From assembly GCF_030066995.1 (NCBI RefSeq), contig NZ_JASJAP010000007.1, positions 1-64,000 of the forward strand: a stretch of 64,000 nt of DNA, read 5' to 3'. Below the pieces are notes generated by a model, which ran no database searches, had not been told where the DNA came from, and saw only the letters and a list, made by a program, of their open reading frames with translations. Shown piece by piece: positions 43,385 to 52,871 of the stretch. The DNA comes from Erythrobacter sp. (GTDB lineage: Bacteria > Pseudomonadota > Alphaproteobacteria > Sphingomonadales > Sphingomonadaceae). Numbering within the stretch: the first letter of the stretch is position 1; each line of letters opens with the position of its first letter. Both the position numbers and the translations under genes were made by a program.

Positions 43385-44671
43385 TTACTCCGCAGCCTGC
43401 GCGGGTTCCTTGTCTTTCTTCGCGAGCAGACCCTTCAGATCGAAGCCGCCGAGCAGCGATTTCTTCTCTTCGCCAGCCATCGCTTCCTCAAGATCTTCCT
43501 CGCTCGCGCCCAGAATGCGCTCGGCGATCTGTTTGATGGCCGCCGTCGTCTTGCTCGAACGATTGGCATCGACGAACACCTGACCCAGCTTGGCCGCATT
43601 CGAGGCTGCCTTGATGTCATAGGGGATCGCAAAGTCGATCCGGCGCTCAATCGAGGCTTCGAAATCGGCCTTGCTGATCTCGGCGACGCTGGCCTGGACC
43701 TTGTTCGCAACGATCATCGGGTGTGCGTGCGGCGCGTTGGCCTTCAGCCACGAAAGGATGCGGATCGTATCGCGCGCCGAAGCGAGCGTCAGTTCGCAGG
43801 TAAGCAGGACGAGGTTCACGTCTGCCAGGAGCTGCGGGAAGTTGATCAGCATGTTACGCGGCATGTCGATCAGCGTCATTTCGAACGCTTGACGGAACTC
43901 TTCTTCCAGCTGCACGAACGCGGAACCGTCGGTCATCAGCGGCTGGCTGATCGGCGCTTCGGCCGAGAGGATCGACAAATTGTCGTTCGCGCGGATCATG
44001 GCGCGTTCGATAAACAGGCCGTCAATGCGGCTGGGGTTGTCGATCGCGTCGGTCAGTCCGCGGCCCGGCTCCAGATCAAGAGCGAGGGCGCCGGTGCCAA
44101 AGTGCACGTCAAGGTCGAGCAGCGCGGTCGGCGAGTGGTGATCTTCGCTAAACAGCCAGGCCAGCGAAGTCGCAAGCGTGGAGGCACCGACGCCGCCACG
44201 CGTGCCGACGATCGCGGTCGAGATGTGACGCTTGACCGAGCCGTCATCGCCCGCCTTGGGCGCGGTGAAGACCGCCAGCGCCTGGTTGAGCGAATCGTGC
44301 ACCTGCTGCGCCGACAGGGGCTTGAGCAGATAATCGTGAATGCCGCTTGACAGCAGATCACGATAAAGGCGCACATCGTTAACCTGGCCAATTGCGATCA
44401 CGACTGTGCCGGGCTCGCAGACCTCAGCCAAAGCGTTGATGTCGTTAAGCGGATCGCCGCTTTCCGAAAGGTCGACCAGGAGGATCGCGGGCGAGGCGCT
44501 GACGGAGAGCGACTGGATCGCGTTGCGAAGGCCACCCTTATTGCACTTCTCCGGCTGCCAGCCCATTTCGATGACGACCGGACGCAAAACGTCCAGAGCG
44601 CTATCATCGCAGATAAAGGCGGCAAAAGGATCACGATTGCCGGGAAGACCCGATTTCCAAGGCGCGTTCAT
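43385..44671 (-). CDS. cpaE: Pilus assembly ATPase CpaE/TadZ
   Basis: MinD/ParA-type protein of 428 residues that localises the Tad pilus machine. The N-terminal part is receiver-like (residues about 10-130). A variant Walker A occurs in IVGTRGGVGASTLATSLAWL (about 155-175), as is normal in CpaE, and later LLDLDVHFGTGALALDLEPG and MTLIDMPRNMLIN. The C-terminal tail is charged. It starts inside the cpaD stop (ATGA). Confidence 0.93.
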   Translation of the reverse strand: MNAPWKSGLPGNRDPFAAFICDDSALDVLRPVVIEMGWQPEKCNKGGLRNAIQSLSVSASPAILLVDLSESGDPLNDINALAEVCEPGTVVIAIGQVNDVRLYRDLLSSGIHDYLLKPLSAQQVHDSLNQALAVFTAPKAGDDGSVKRHISTAIVGTRGGVGASTLATSLAWLFSEDHHSPTALLDLDVHFGTGALALDLEPGRGLTDAIDNPSRIDGLFIERAMIRANDNLSILSAEAPISQPLMTDGSAFVQLEEEFRQAFEMTLIDMPRNMLINFPQLLADVNLVLLTCELTLASARDTIRILSWLKANAPHAHPMIVANKVQASVAEISKADFEASIERRIDFAIPYDIKAASNAAKLGQVFVDANRSSKTTAAIKQIAERILGASEEDLEEAMAGEEKKSLLGGFDLKGLLAKKDKEPAQAAE

Positions 44672-45351
44672 TGTCCGTTTCCTCCAGCTTGTCCAGCATC
44701 GGCAAGACCCGCGGCCCCGGTGTTCGGGGTTTCACGGAGTGTTGTGATGGCCTTGGTGGCGGTCGCAACGACGTTTTCGCCGTCACCCTTTTGCCCTTCG
44801 AGCAGATCTTCCGGGTTTGCGACCATCGCCGCCAGGTTGCTGTTGCTGGCGCAACCGTAATTGGGGCTCGTCGCGTTAGTGTAGTTCATGTCCGATTTGG
44901 CCGACCAATCGGGACAGCCAGGCACCTCGGCGCTCGATCGGGTGATGACGACGCGCGCCCGTCCCTGTCCAAGAGCTCCGGTGGTGGTGGGCGCGGTTTT
45001 GCTGACGATCAGACCGTAGCGTCCGGCCAGATCGTTCACCGCGTTGGTGACCGCAGGGTTCGCGCTGGGATCCTCGATCGAGATGCGATCACCGTAGCCA
45101 ACGTTCATGGCTTCGAACCAGCCGTTCAGGCGAACCTGTTCAGTGACCGGAAGACCGTTAGAGATCGTTGATACGTCAAGCGCGAAGTTCTGGCGTTCCA
45201 CCACCGGTTGCTTGGTCGAGTAGAGCGTATTGTTTGTCGCCATACCGCCGCAACCCGCGAGGCCGAGGCCGAGCGCGATGGCTAAAGCCATCCTCGGGGC
45301 CAGTTTACCCGCCGACTTGAAGTTGCTGTACTTTGCGTTTTGCATCGTCAT
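44668..45351 (-). CDS. cpaD: Pilus assembly lipoprotein CpaD
   Basis: Outer-membrane-associated lipoprotein of the Tad pilus, 227 residues. A lipobox occurs in IALGLGLAGCGG. The CpaD family block is RVVITRSSAEVPGCPDWSAK with MNYTNATSPNYGCASNSNLAAM. The mature N-terminus runs through TLYSTKQPVVERQNFALDVS. The ATG at 45351 follows AAGG; an ATG two codons later is possible. It overlaps cpaE. Confidence 0.92.
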   Translation of the reverse strand: MTMQNAKYSNFKSAGKLAPRMALAIALGLGLAGCGGMATNNTLYSTKQPVVERQNFALDVSTISNGLPVTEQVRLNGWFEAMNVGYGDRISIEDPSANPAVTNAVNDLAGRYGLIVSKTAPTTTGALGQGRARVVITRSSAEVPGCPDWSAKSDMNYTNATSPNYGCASNSNLAAMVANPEDLLEGQKGDGENVVATATKAITTLRETPNTGAAGLADAGQAGGNGQ

Positions 45352-45374
45352 AACCTTTTCAATGAGGCTGGGCG

Positions 45375-47018
45375 TTAGAGGCTGAAGCCCGGGGTGGGTG
45401 TTTCTGCGGTGCCTTTGTCCTTCTTCGACTTCTTGGAGACGCGGTTGCTCTTCGAAGAACCAGCGCGCATCGCGGCGTCGGGATCGAACTGGCTAATGTC
45501 GGGCGAAGGTGCGGACGGCTCAGCCGCAGTCGGGCCGGGGCGCTGCTCGCCCGAGACACCAGAATGCTCCTGGAAGCCGAGCAACTGCTCGAATTCATTG
45601 GCGGTGTGGAAGCCATCGGTCGGCAACTTGATGTCGCGTTCGTTGACCGGCTTCACGAGATAGGGGGTTGCGATGATGACCAACTCCGTCTCGCCGCGGT
45701 TGAATTGGCGCGAGCGGAACAGATTGCCCAGTATCGGCACGTCCCCAAGACCCGGCGCCTTCTCAAGCGCGTTCTGCGAGTTGTTGCTCATCAGGCCTGC
45801 AAGCATGAAGCTTTGGCCAGAGCCTAGCTCGACCGTCGTCTCGGTGCGACGGGTGGTGAGTGAGGGGACCTGAAATCCGTTAAGCTCAACCGCGCCCTGC
45901 GTCGAAAGCTCCGAGACCTCCGGACGAACGCGCATTGAGATGCGGCCATTCGCGAGCACGGTGGGCGTGTAGGCCAGGCTAACACCGAAGTTGCGATACT
46001 GGATTGCCACGTTGCCCAGACCCTGGCTGACCGGGATCGGGAATTCACCGCCCGCAAGGAACGTCGCGGTCTCGCCTGAAAGCGCGGTCAAGTTTGGCTG
46101 TGAAAGCGTTGTAACAAGACCCAGAGTCTCGGCAAGATCGAGCGCGCCGATAATATCAAGTCCGAACAGGCGGCCCATTCCGCTCAGAGTTGTGCCGGCC
46201 AGACTGGAGTCAACGCCGGGACCCGTCACGTCGATGGGGTTGCCCTCACCGTCGACAAGGACATTGCCAAATTGATCAGTGACGGGCGCGCCGAGAACCG
46301 GGTTTTGGATTCCAGCGCCAACGCCAAGCGGGCCGTTCTGGAAATCGTAGGTCTGGTTGGCCGCGCCAAGTTGGCGTCCGGTGCCGACGCCTCCGCGGAA
46401 ACCACCGGTTGACGCATCATATGTCGTGATACTTCCCGCCAAACTGCGGACAAGACTGCGGCTGACTTCGGCAAACTTGACCTGCAGATTGACCTGCAGC
46501 GGCGTCGCGGTCCGGAGACGCGAGATCACGTTTGCTTCGTCGCCAAGGAAAGCCTGAATAAGGCGCTCGGCCTCGGCGGCGTCCTCAGGCGCAGCCACCG
46601 TTCCGGTCAGGAGGACCGTGTTGGAGCCCATCGTCGCGACATTGACCTGAGCGCGCGGCATGGCGAGCGCCAGCATCTGATCGATGCTGTCGATGTTGTT
46701 GCCGACGCGAACATTGGCCGACCAGATGATGTCACCGGCGGAGTTGCTGGCGTAGATCGTCGCCTGACCACCGGCGCGTGCGAAGACATAGAGCTGACGC
46801 TGCGACTTGATCTGGACATCGGCGACCGCGTCGTTCGAGACGAACACATCGGTCATTTGACCCGGTACGCTGATCAGCTCTCCGCGTCCGATCGAAAGCA
46901 CGATGTCCTGCGATGGGCTGACGACCTGCTGAGCGGTCGCGGTGGAGGTCGCCGTCGCGCCCAGCGGCGCAAGAGCCAGACCGGCAAGCAGCATGCTAAG
47001 CTTTGATTTGCGTTTCAT
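45375..47018 (-). CDS. cpaC: Pilus secretin CpaC
   Basis: Outer-membrane secretin channel of 547 residues. A signal peptide spans about 1-30 (LSMLLAGLALAPLGATATST). N-terminal domain DIVLSIGRGELISVPGQMTD is followed by a BON-like domain (TMGSNTVLLTGTVAAPEDAA) and the secretin domain (VKFAEVSRSLVRSLAGSI, then VVTTLSQPNLTALSGETATF, FLAGGEFPIPVSQ). The C-terminal 100 residues are charged and basic. The ATG at 47018 follows AAGGGGCGG; an in-frame ATG at 47099 is also possible but has a weaker ribosome site and would not start with a signal peptide. Confidence 0.93.
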   Translation of the reverse strand: MKRKSKLSMLLAGLALAPLGATATSTATAQQVVSPSQDIVLSIGRGELISVPGQMTDVFVSNDAVADVQIKSQRQLYVFARAGGQATIYASNSAGDIIWSANVRVGNNIDSIDQMLALAMPRAQVNVATMGSNTVLLTGTVAAPEDAAEAERLIQAFLGDEANVISRLRTATPLQVNLQVKFAEVSRSLVRSLAGSITTYDASTGGFRGGVGTGRQLGAANQTYDFQNGPLGVGAGIQNPVLGAPVTDQFGNVLVDGEGNPIDVTGPGVDSSLAGTTLSGMGRLFGLDIIGALDLAETLGLVTTLSQPNLTALSGETATFLAGGEFPIPVSQGLGNVAIQYRNFGVSLAYTPTVLANGRISMRVRPEVSELSTQGAVELNGFQVPSLTTRRTETTVELGSGQSFMLAGLMSNNSQNALEKAPGLGDVPILGNLFRSRQFNRGETELVIIATPYLVKPVNERDIKLPTDGFHTANEFEQLLGFQEHSGVSGEQRPGPTAAEPSAPSPDISQFDPDAAMRAGSSKSNRVSKKSKKDKGTAETPTPGFSL

Positions 47019-47128
47019 AATCCGCCCCTTGGTGGGTTCCCCATTTGCTGCTTTCGCAGCGCTTTGGCCGTCCATCAGGCCGTTGAAATTCGGTGCCATG
47101 AGACTCAAAGCCCCTCTCGTTCGATCGA

Positions 47129-48280
47129 TCACTTGATGAGCGTAGCGGTGGTGGCGGCCGGGACCGTTTCACCGGCCTCACGAAGGCCCCGCGATTGCGA
47201 GTTGAGCAGGCCATTGGCGGCGCCGCGAACGTTGCCGGCTGGCACTTCGGTGGCCTGGGTGCCGCGGATCACGCGAACTACAGGTCCGGATTGGTTACCC
47301 GACAGGTTGCGGCCAGCGGCCCGAGCGGCGGCCAGAGCGCGTTCCTGCGCCAGTTGCGCAGCCCGCGCGGCCTCTTCGCGGCGACGACGCGCGGCGGCTT
47401 CTTCCTCGGGAAGCGTCTTGCGCTGGAAGCGCGAGACATCGCCGCCTGTCTGGAAGGTCGTGCCCTTGTCGACGGGCATACCCATCGCGGTGCGGAGTAT
47501 GCGCTCTTCTTCTTCCGGCGTCGCGTCTTCGGGGATGTCGATTTCGCCCGATGCGATAGCGCGCTCAAGTTCAGCCTGGTTGTCCGCGATCGAGCGCAGG
47601 ACGAGGCTCAACGTGCCGATCGTCTGCGCGACCGAGACCTTTTCAGCGAGCTTGGGTGTCACTTCGATCGTGACCGTGCGGAACGCGCGAACCACGGTCT
47701 TGCCGCTTTCGGGATCCTGCACCTTTTCGGTCTGCTGGTCGGTCGCGAGGACACGCAGGTTGCGCAACACGGTTTCGGCGGTGCGCAGCGGACGGCCATC
47801 GCCTTCGACAGTCTGCGTCAGAACAAGGTCTACCCGGTCGCCAGGGAACACGAAACCCGCAACGCCGGTGCGCGCCGACACGGGCACGGTTACGGCGCGC
47901 ATTCCCGGCCCGAGAGCCGCGGCGAGGAAGCCACGGTCGCCAGGGCTGACCAGCGAGCCCATGGTTACCGGCTCACCCGCCGTGATCGGAAAACGGACCA
48001 CTGTGCCAAGCAGCGAGTCGAGCTGAGCGTTGCCTTCGATGTAATAGGCGTCCTGCACCAGCTCTTCCGGCCACTGCTGGAAGTCCAGAGCGTCGGCCTG
48101 GATGATTGTGCCCGCAGGAAGGGCGCGGTTAGCCACAAGGACCTTGGGACCTGTGGGCTGTGCCGGGGCGGCTTCCGCTGATGGCGTCGTACCTCCCAAG
48201 AACATGCTGCGCGCCGCAAAGGCGGTCCCGACCGCTACGATCAGCGCTCCAAGCAGCAGAACCAGTTTTTTCCTATCCAT
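47129..48280 (-). CDS. cpaB: Pilus assembly protein CpaB/RcpC
   Basis: Periplasmic SAF-domain protein of 383 residues. A single N-terminal membrane anchor (LVLLLGALIVAVGTAFAARS) is followed by the SAF domain (VLVANRALPAGTIIQADALD), then RMRAVTVPVSARTGVAGFVF-type sequence (GMRAVTVPVSARTGVAGFVF) and a long charged region from about residue 260 rich in E, A and R. It is the second gene of the operon after cpaA; 88 bases separate them. Confidence 0.93.
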   Translation of the reverse strand: MDRKKLVLLLGALIVAVGTAFAARSMFLGGTTPSAEAAPAQPTGPKVLVANRALPAGTIIQADALDFQQWPEELVQDAYYIEGNAQLDSLLGTVVRFPITAGEPVTMGSLVSPGDRGFLAAALGPGMRAVTVPVSARTGVAGFVFPGDRVDLVLTQTVEGDGRPLRTAETVLRNLRVLATDQQTEKVQDPESGKTVVRAFRTVTIEVTPKLAEKVSVAQTIGTLSLVLRSIADNQAELERAIASGEIDIPEDATPEEEERILRTAMGMPVDKGTTFQTGGDVSRFQRKTLPEEEAAARRRREEAARAAQLAQERALAAARAAGRNLSGNQSGPVVRVIRGTQATEVPAGNVRGAANGLLNSQSRGLREAGETVPAATTATLIK

Positions 48281-48368
48281 GGCTATTCAGCCCCCTCGTG
48301 TTCGGCCCAAAGTGAATGGCGGGCGGGTATGGTTTCGACGTGTATGGTCGAACTGGTTAAAATCGGGT

Positions 48369-48854
48369 TCATCCCAAAGCGTTTGTGAGGTTTGCAGAGG
48401 GAAGGTGTGTCCAGCCCAGCACCCAGAGGGCGCCAGCGGTGATCGCAACGCCGTAGGGCAAGGTCCCTTGTGTCTTGGGCTTGAAGACGACACGGCGCAC
48501 GATAAAGGCCACCGCGATGGCGCCGCCCACGAACGCCATGACAAGCAGGAGATCGAGAAAGGCGAGTGGGGTCAGCCACAGGGCCAGCGCGCCGAGCAGT
48601 TTCACATCGCCCCCGCCAAGCAGGCCAAGGGCGAACAAGGCGGCAAACGCCCAGAAGACAACGAAGGCGAGGCCCAGTTGGATCACCATGTCCGGCCAGA
48701 AGGCCATGCCCGAGGCGAACCAGAACAACGGCGCGCCTGCGGCGATGGCGATGTTCAGCCAATTGGCGATCTTGCGTTCTCGCAGGTCACTGACCGCAGC
48801 GACGACGAGCGCGATTGCCAAGGCAAGCAGCAATCCGTATTTGAGAATTTCCAT
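48369..48854 (-). CDS. cpaA: Prepilin peptidase CpaA
   Basis: Aspartic membrane peptidase that processes the Flp prepilin, 161 residues. The two catalytic aspartates lie in AAVSDLRERKIANWLN and LGLLGGGDVKLLGALALW. About six hydrophobic segments are present. It is the first gene of the Tad operon here and is divergent from the hydrolase gene at 48974. No flp pilin gene was seen within the window. Confidence 0.93.
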   Translation of the reverse strand: MEILKYGLLLALAIALVVAAVSDLRERKIANWLNIAIAAGAPLFWFASGMAFWPDMVIQLGLAFVVFWAFAALFALGLLGGGDVKLLGALALWLTPLAFLDLLLVMAFVGGAIAVAFIVRRVVFKPKTQGTLPYGVAITAGALWVLGWTHLPSANLTNALG

Positions 48855-48973
48855 CGTCGTCAGCCCCCAAAGCCCTACGCGTTCCGGCGCGACACACGCC
48901 CGTCCTCGTGTCTTGTGGTGGTGGGGCTACAGGGGATGGCTTACTAAAAAGTAACCAAGGCTGGAGGGACCAC

Positions 48974-49963
48974 ATTAGCAACGATACGGCGCAAGCGCTG
49001 ACATCCCCGCCGATTGATCGGCGCTCAATACCCAAGGCGGCGCGCGAAGGCGTGTGGGCGCTGGAAGATGGGCATGAGGTGCGCCGGATCGACTGGCCGG
49101 GGCGCGCTTCAATTGCTGAGGGTAGGGTGCGCGGATCGATCCTGTTCTTCCCCGGTCGCGGTGATCACTACGAAAAATATCTTGAGAGCCTGGAAGAGTG
49201 GCATCGCGCAGGTTGGCGGGTGACGGCTTCAGACTGGCGCGGGCAAGCTGGCAGCGGTCGGTTGGGCAAGGACGCGGTTACCGGCCACATTGAGGATTTC
49301 GCGATCTGGATCGAAGATCTGGCGCATTTGTGGCGCGGATGGGCGGCGGAGGCGCCGGGACCGCGCGTTCTTATCGCGCATTCGATGGGCGGGCACCTTG
49401 CCTTGCGCGCTTTGATCGAAGAACGCCTTGCGCCCGATGCGCTCGTGTTGTCGGCGCCCATGCTCGGCTTTCAGACACCGCCCCTGCCGCTGCCAATGCT
49501 GCATGGAGTCGCGCGGATGATGAATCTTGTCGGCGATTCGAGACGCCCGGCGTGGAAATGGAGCGAGAAGCCCGGCGAGATTCCGGCTGGGCGCGAGACG
49601 CTGCTGACGCATGATCCCGATCGTTATAACGATGAGCAATGGTGGCGCGATGCGCGGCCCGAACTCGTCATGGGACCGGCAAGCTGGCGCTGGGTGGAGC
49701 GCGGCTACGAATCGATGCGGCGGCTGGAGGCCCCTGGCGCGATGGAGGGAGTGCAGACACCGATCCTGATCCTCTCGACCCAGAACGACAAGCTGGTGAG
49801 CCATTCGGCGAACGTGCGCGCGTCGCAGCGCCTGCCCAACGCCGAGTTGGTCGAGTTCGGTGCAGAAGCGCATCACGAAATTCTGCGCGAAGTGGACGCG
49901 GTGCGCGAGCGCGCCATGGACGCGATCGCCGATTTTCTCGATCGGGTCGCGCCCGCCTCATGA
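48974..49963 (+). CDS. Alpha/beta hydrolase (lysophospholipase-like), possible ATT start
   Basis: Serine hydrolase of about 329 residues. The nucleophile elbow is LIAHSMGGHLAL; upstream GSILFFPGRGDHYEKYLESL and DWRGQAGSGRL match the monoglyceride-lipase/lysophospholipase group; the acid and base lie in LSTQNDKLVSHS and EAHHEILRE. No ATG start fits the frame. An ATT at 48974 lies five bases after a strong GGAGGG, so an ATT start is proposed; a GTG at 48908 (22 codons upstream, no ribosome site) is the alternative. It overlaps the FAD oxidoreductase start by ATGA. Confidence 0.88.
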   Translation: MSNDTAQALTSPPIDRRSIPKAAREGVWALEDGHEVRRIDWPGRASIAEGRVRGSILFFPGRGDHYEKYLESLEEWHRAGWRVTASDWRGQAGSGRLGKDAVTGHIEDFAIWIEDLAHLWRGWAAEAPGPRVLIAHSMGGHLALRALIEERLAPDALVLSAPMLGFQTPPLPLPMLHGVARMMNLVGDSRRPAWKWSEKPGEIPAGRETLLTHDPDRYNDEQWWRDARPELVMGPASWRWVERGYESMRRLEAPGAMEGVQTPILILSTQNDKLVSHSANVRASQRLPNAELVEFGAEAHHEILREVDAVRERAMDAIADFLDRVAPAS

Positions 49964-51087
49964 CGGCCGCACCCCGCTACGATTTCGCCGTAATCGGCGC
50001 CGGGATCGCCGGTGCAAGCCTGGCCGCCGAACTGGCGCCTTACGCGCGGGTGCTGGTGCTGGAGGCGGAAGAGATGCCGGGCTATCACGCGACAGGTCGC
50101 TCGGCGGCGTTCTGGGACGAATGCTACGGTGGGCCGGGCGTTGTTCCGCTAACCCTATCTTCCGGCGCCTTCCTTCGCGAAAACGGCTTCCTGCGAGAGA
50201 GCGGTGCCCTTTATATCGGGCGCGCTCAAGACAAACGCGCAATGGACGAGTTTATGCGCTCCTTTGCGGGCACCGGCGTCACGATTGAGCGGCTGGGGCG
50301 CGAGGGACTGGAGGCTCGTGTGCCGTTCGCGCGCGAGGATTGGTGCGACGCGATCTGGGAGCCTGCCTGCGCCAACATCGATGTCGCCGCGCTGCACCAG
50401 CGCTATCTCAAGACGATGAGAGCGGGCGGGGCAGATCTGGTGTGCCGCTCCCGTGTCGCCTCGCTGAAGCGGTGTGAGGGCGAATGGCGGATTACTTGTG
50501 AAGACGGTGCGACCCATCGCGCCGCCGGACTGGTGAACGCCGCCGGGGCCTGGGCCGATCATGTTGCCGCGATGGCCGGAGCGAGGCCTCTTGGTATCAA
50601 GCCGTTGCGCCGCACGGTGGTGCAATTGCGCGTCGCTCCCGACGCTCCTGACAACCTCCCTCTGGTCATCGACATCAACGGCTGCTTCTATTTCAAGTCG
50701 GAGAGCGGGCGTCTGTGGCTCAGCCCCCATGACGAGGTTCCCAGCGCGGCGTGCGACGCGGCTCCCGAAGAAATTGACGTGGCGCTGGCGATTGATCGCT
50801 TTCGGCAGGTAGCGGATTGGCGAATCGAAGCGGTGGAACATCGCTGGGCGGGCTTGCGCAGTTTCTCGCCGGACCGTCTGCCCGTCTACGGCCCCGACCC
50901 TGAGGTCGCAGGCTTCAACTGGTTTGCAGGCCAGGGCGGCTACGGTATCCAGACCGCTCCCGCTGCGGCGCGCATTGCCGCTCAACTCCTGCTTGACCAC
51001 GGACCCGATGCGATGACCGTAGCCATTGACGCGGAGGCCTACAGCCCGGCGCGCTATTACGAAAAAGTCCCCGCGAAAGTCGGCTAG
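49960..51087 (+). CDS. FAD-dependent oxidoreductase (DAO/glycine-oxidase-like)
   Basis: Flavoenzyme of 375 residues. The FAD-binding fold is YDFAVIGAGIAGASLAAELA near the start, with VLVLEAEEMPGYHATGRSAA next; the C-terminal block FNWFAGQGGYGIQTAPAAAR completes the site. Family members oxidise D-amino acids, sarcosine or related amines. The ATG at 49960 overlaps the hydrolase stop, so both genes are probably co-translated. Confidence 0.9.
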   Translation: MTAAPRYDFAVIGAGIAGASLAAELAPYARVLVLEAEEMPGYHATGRSAAFWDECYGGPGVVPLTLSSGAFLRENGFLRESGALYIGRAQDKRAMDEFMRSFAGTGVTIERLGREGLEARVPFAREDWCDAIWEPACANIDVAALHQRYLKTMRAGGADLVCRSRVASLKRCEGEWRITCEDGATHRAAGLVNAAGAWADHVAAMAGARPLGIKPLRRTVVQLRVAPDAPDNLPLVIDINGCFYFKSESGRLWLSPHDEVPSAACDAAPEEIDVALAIDRFRQVADWRIEAVEHRWAGLRSFSPDRLPVYGPDPEVAGFNWFAGQGGYGIQTAPAAARIAAQLLLDHGPDAMTVAIDAEAYSPARYYEKVPAKVG

Positions 51088-51150
51088 CCAAGCGCTGACA
51101 ATTCGTTACGGTGCACGCGTTGGTTTTGATCAATCGAAAAGGGAGAACCC

Positions 51151-51327
51151 ATGGCTCACAAGTTTGAAATCTATAAAGACAAAGCGGGCGAGTTTCGTGT
51201 GCGTTTCAGCTACAACTCGGAAGTGATGTTCTCGACGCAAGGGTACGCGTCGAAGTCGAGCGCGCAGAATGCGATTGATTCGATCAAGAAAAACGGTCCC
51301 GAAGCGCCGGTCGAAGACAACAGCTAA
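51151..51327 (+). CDS. YegP-like DUF1508 protein, 58 residues
   Basis: Small protein beginning MAHKFEIYKDKAGEFRVRFS followed by YNSEVMFSTQGYASKSSAQ and AIDSIKKN, the single-domain YegP/DUF1508 pattern. AGGGAGA precedes the ATG. Members are stress-related in other bacteria, with unclear function. The gene is followed by a terminator. Confidence 0.85.
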   Translation: MAHKFEIYKDKAGEFRVRFSYNSEVMFSTQGYASKSSAQNAIDSIKKNGPEAPVEDNS

Positions 51328-51352
51328 GCAGGTTCCTGACCTACGATTGAAT

Positions 51353-51381
51353 CGGGCGTGCTCTGATCAGGGGCGCGCCCG
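51353..51381 (+). terminator. Terminator after the YegP-like gene
   Basis: CGGGCGTGCTC and GGGCGCGCCCG pair with two mismatches around a TGATCAG loop, followed by TTTTGCTTTGG. It sits between the YegP-like gene and the convergent rnhA. Confidence 0.65.
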
Positions 51382-51407
51382 TTTTGCTTTGGTCGAGTGT
51401 GGGGGGA

Positions 51408-51851
51408 TCAGGCTTCCGCCGCGATCCGATCCGCCTCGTCGCTGGCACGCTTGTCGACACGCTCGTTCTCGGGATGTCCGTTGTGGCCCTTGACCCAGTG
51501 CCAGTTTACCTCGTGACGCCCGGCGACCTCGATCAGCTCGTGCCAAAGATCGGCGTTGCGCACCGGCTTCTTGCTCGCTGTCACCCAGCCGCGTTTCTGC
51601 CAACCCTCTACCCATTTGGTGATGCCGTCGAGGACGTATTTGCTGTCCGAATACAGCTGGACCTCGCACGGCTCAATCAACGCGGAGAGCCCGCGGATCA
51701 CCGCCGTCATCTCCATGCGGTTATTGGTTGTCTCCGCCTCGCCCCCCGAAAGCTCCTTTTCATGCGCCCCCATGCGCAGCAGAGCGGCCCAGCCGCCTGG
51801 CCCCGGATTGCCCTTGCAAGCCCCGTCCGTAAAGATATCGACCTTCTTCAT
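51408..51851 (-). CDS. rnhA: Ribonuclease HI
   Basis: Endonuclease that degrades RNA in RNA-DNA hybrids, 147 residues. Catalytic acids can be placed: Asp in [19 protein letters not shown], Glu in [10 protein letters not shown], Asp in [12 protein letters not shown], and the last Asp in [15 protein letters not shown]. The ATG at 51851 is the usual start; the frame extends a few codons further to 51866. It is 28 bases after thrB and follows it on the same strand. Confidence 0.95.
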   Translation of the reverse strand: MKKVDIFTDGACKGNPGPGGWAALLRMGAHEKELSGGEAETTNNRMEMTAVIRGLSALIEPCEVQLYSDSKYVLDGITKWVEGWQKRGWVTASKKPVRNADLWHELIEVAGRHEVNWHWVKGHNGHPENERVDKRASDEADRIAAEA

Positions 51852-51879
51852 CGCGCGTCTCATCACTCTTTACTTAGCA

Positions 51880-52848
51880 TTAAGCAAACACACGCGCTCC
51901 GGATTTGCGATAAAAGTCCCACCTTGCGACAAATTCGAGGGGATCCTTACGCGTCACCAGCGCGTCATCAGGTGTGTCGAGCCAGTCTTCCGCGCGACTT
52001 GCGACAAAGCGCAGGCAGGCGCCCTGCGCGATGGCCGGCAACGCTTCGTGCTCCTGCGGTGTAAGCGCCCGCGCGCTTTCATAGCCTTCGATCAAAGCCG
52101 TCCCAAGATCGCTTCGATACTGACCATCCGGGCCAAAACACCACGCGGCGTGCGTGACCGCAAGATCAAGCGCCATCGGGCCAGTGCAGGCGAAGTAGAA
52201 GTCGATCAGACCCGTTACCCGATCGCCGAGCATCAGCGTGTTGTCCGGGAAAAGGTCGGCGTGGATTTGCGCGGATGGGAGAGCGCTCACATCGAGCGCC
52301 GCCGCTTCGCGTGCGGGTCCCAGGATCGCCGGAAGGTTGGGGTCGATTGACCTAAGCCCTGCCTCGCCGCACTTCTCCAAGACTGCAAGATTATCTGCAA
52401 ATCCCATCGTGTTCGCGCGCGAAAGCGGAAAATCTGCGCCCGCTAGGTGAAGGCGCCCAAGAACCTCTCCGACGCTGCGGGCCTGATCCGCTGTGGGCCG
52501 TGTGGGCGACACACCGGGCAGAAACTCGATCAGGGCGACCGCTTTCCCGTGCTCCATGCGGAACGCGGAGCCTTCGCGATCGTGGATTGTACGCGGCACT
52601 GGACAGCCTTTGGCGGACAGGTGATCCAGCAGCCCAAGGAAGTAGGGCAGATCCGACAGCTCGATCCGCCGCTCATACATGGTCAGGATGAATCGCCCCC
52701 CCGCTCCGTCCGTCCCGGTTGTCTCGATGAGCCAGTTGGAGTTGGAGATACCCTCAGCGATTCCCTTGGCCGAGACGAGCGCGCCGACATCGTAGCGCGC
52801 GATAAGCGCCGCGAGCTCTTCGGCACCCAGATGCGTGTAAACCGCCAA
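51880..52848 (-). CDS. thrB: Homoserine kinase, choline-kinase-fold type
   Basis: Kinase of 322 residues that phosphorylates homoserine in threonine biosynthesis. ISNSNWLIETTGTDG and RFILTMYERRIELSDLPYFL mark the N-lobe; AQIHADLFPDNTLMLGD and GLIDFYFACTGPMALDLAVT supply catalytic Asp and metal-binding residues. This APH-fold form is usual in alphaproteobacteria. It lies 23 bases after ispH on the same strand. Confidence 0.94.
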   Translation of the reverse strand: MAVYTHLGAEELAALIARYDVGALVSAKGIAEGISNSNWLIETTGTDGAGGRFILTMYERRIELSDLPYFLGLLDHLSAKGCPVPRTIHDREGSAFRMEHGKAVALIEFLPGVSPTRPTADQARSVGEVLGRLHLAGADFPLSRANTMGFADNLAVLEKCGEAGLRSIDPNLPAILGPAREAAALDVSALPSAQIHADLFPDNTLMLGDRVTGLIDFYFACTGPMALDLAVTHAAWCFGPDGQYRSDLGTALIEGYESARALTPQEHEALPAIAQGACLRFVASRAEDWLDTPDDALVTRKDPLEFVARWDFYRKSGARVFA

Positions 52849-52871
52849 GACGAACCCAGCCTTGCGCGGGC

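Noticed and set aside
42614-44350. Long plus-strand open frame of 578 codons opposite tadB and cpaE
   Set aside because: It is antisense to well-supported tad genes and reads as the H/R/D/A-rich shadow usual in high-GC DNA.
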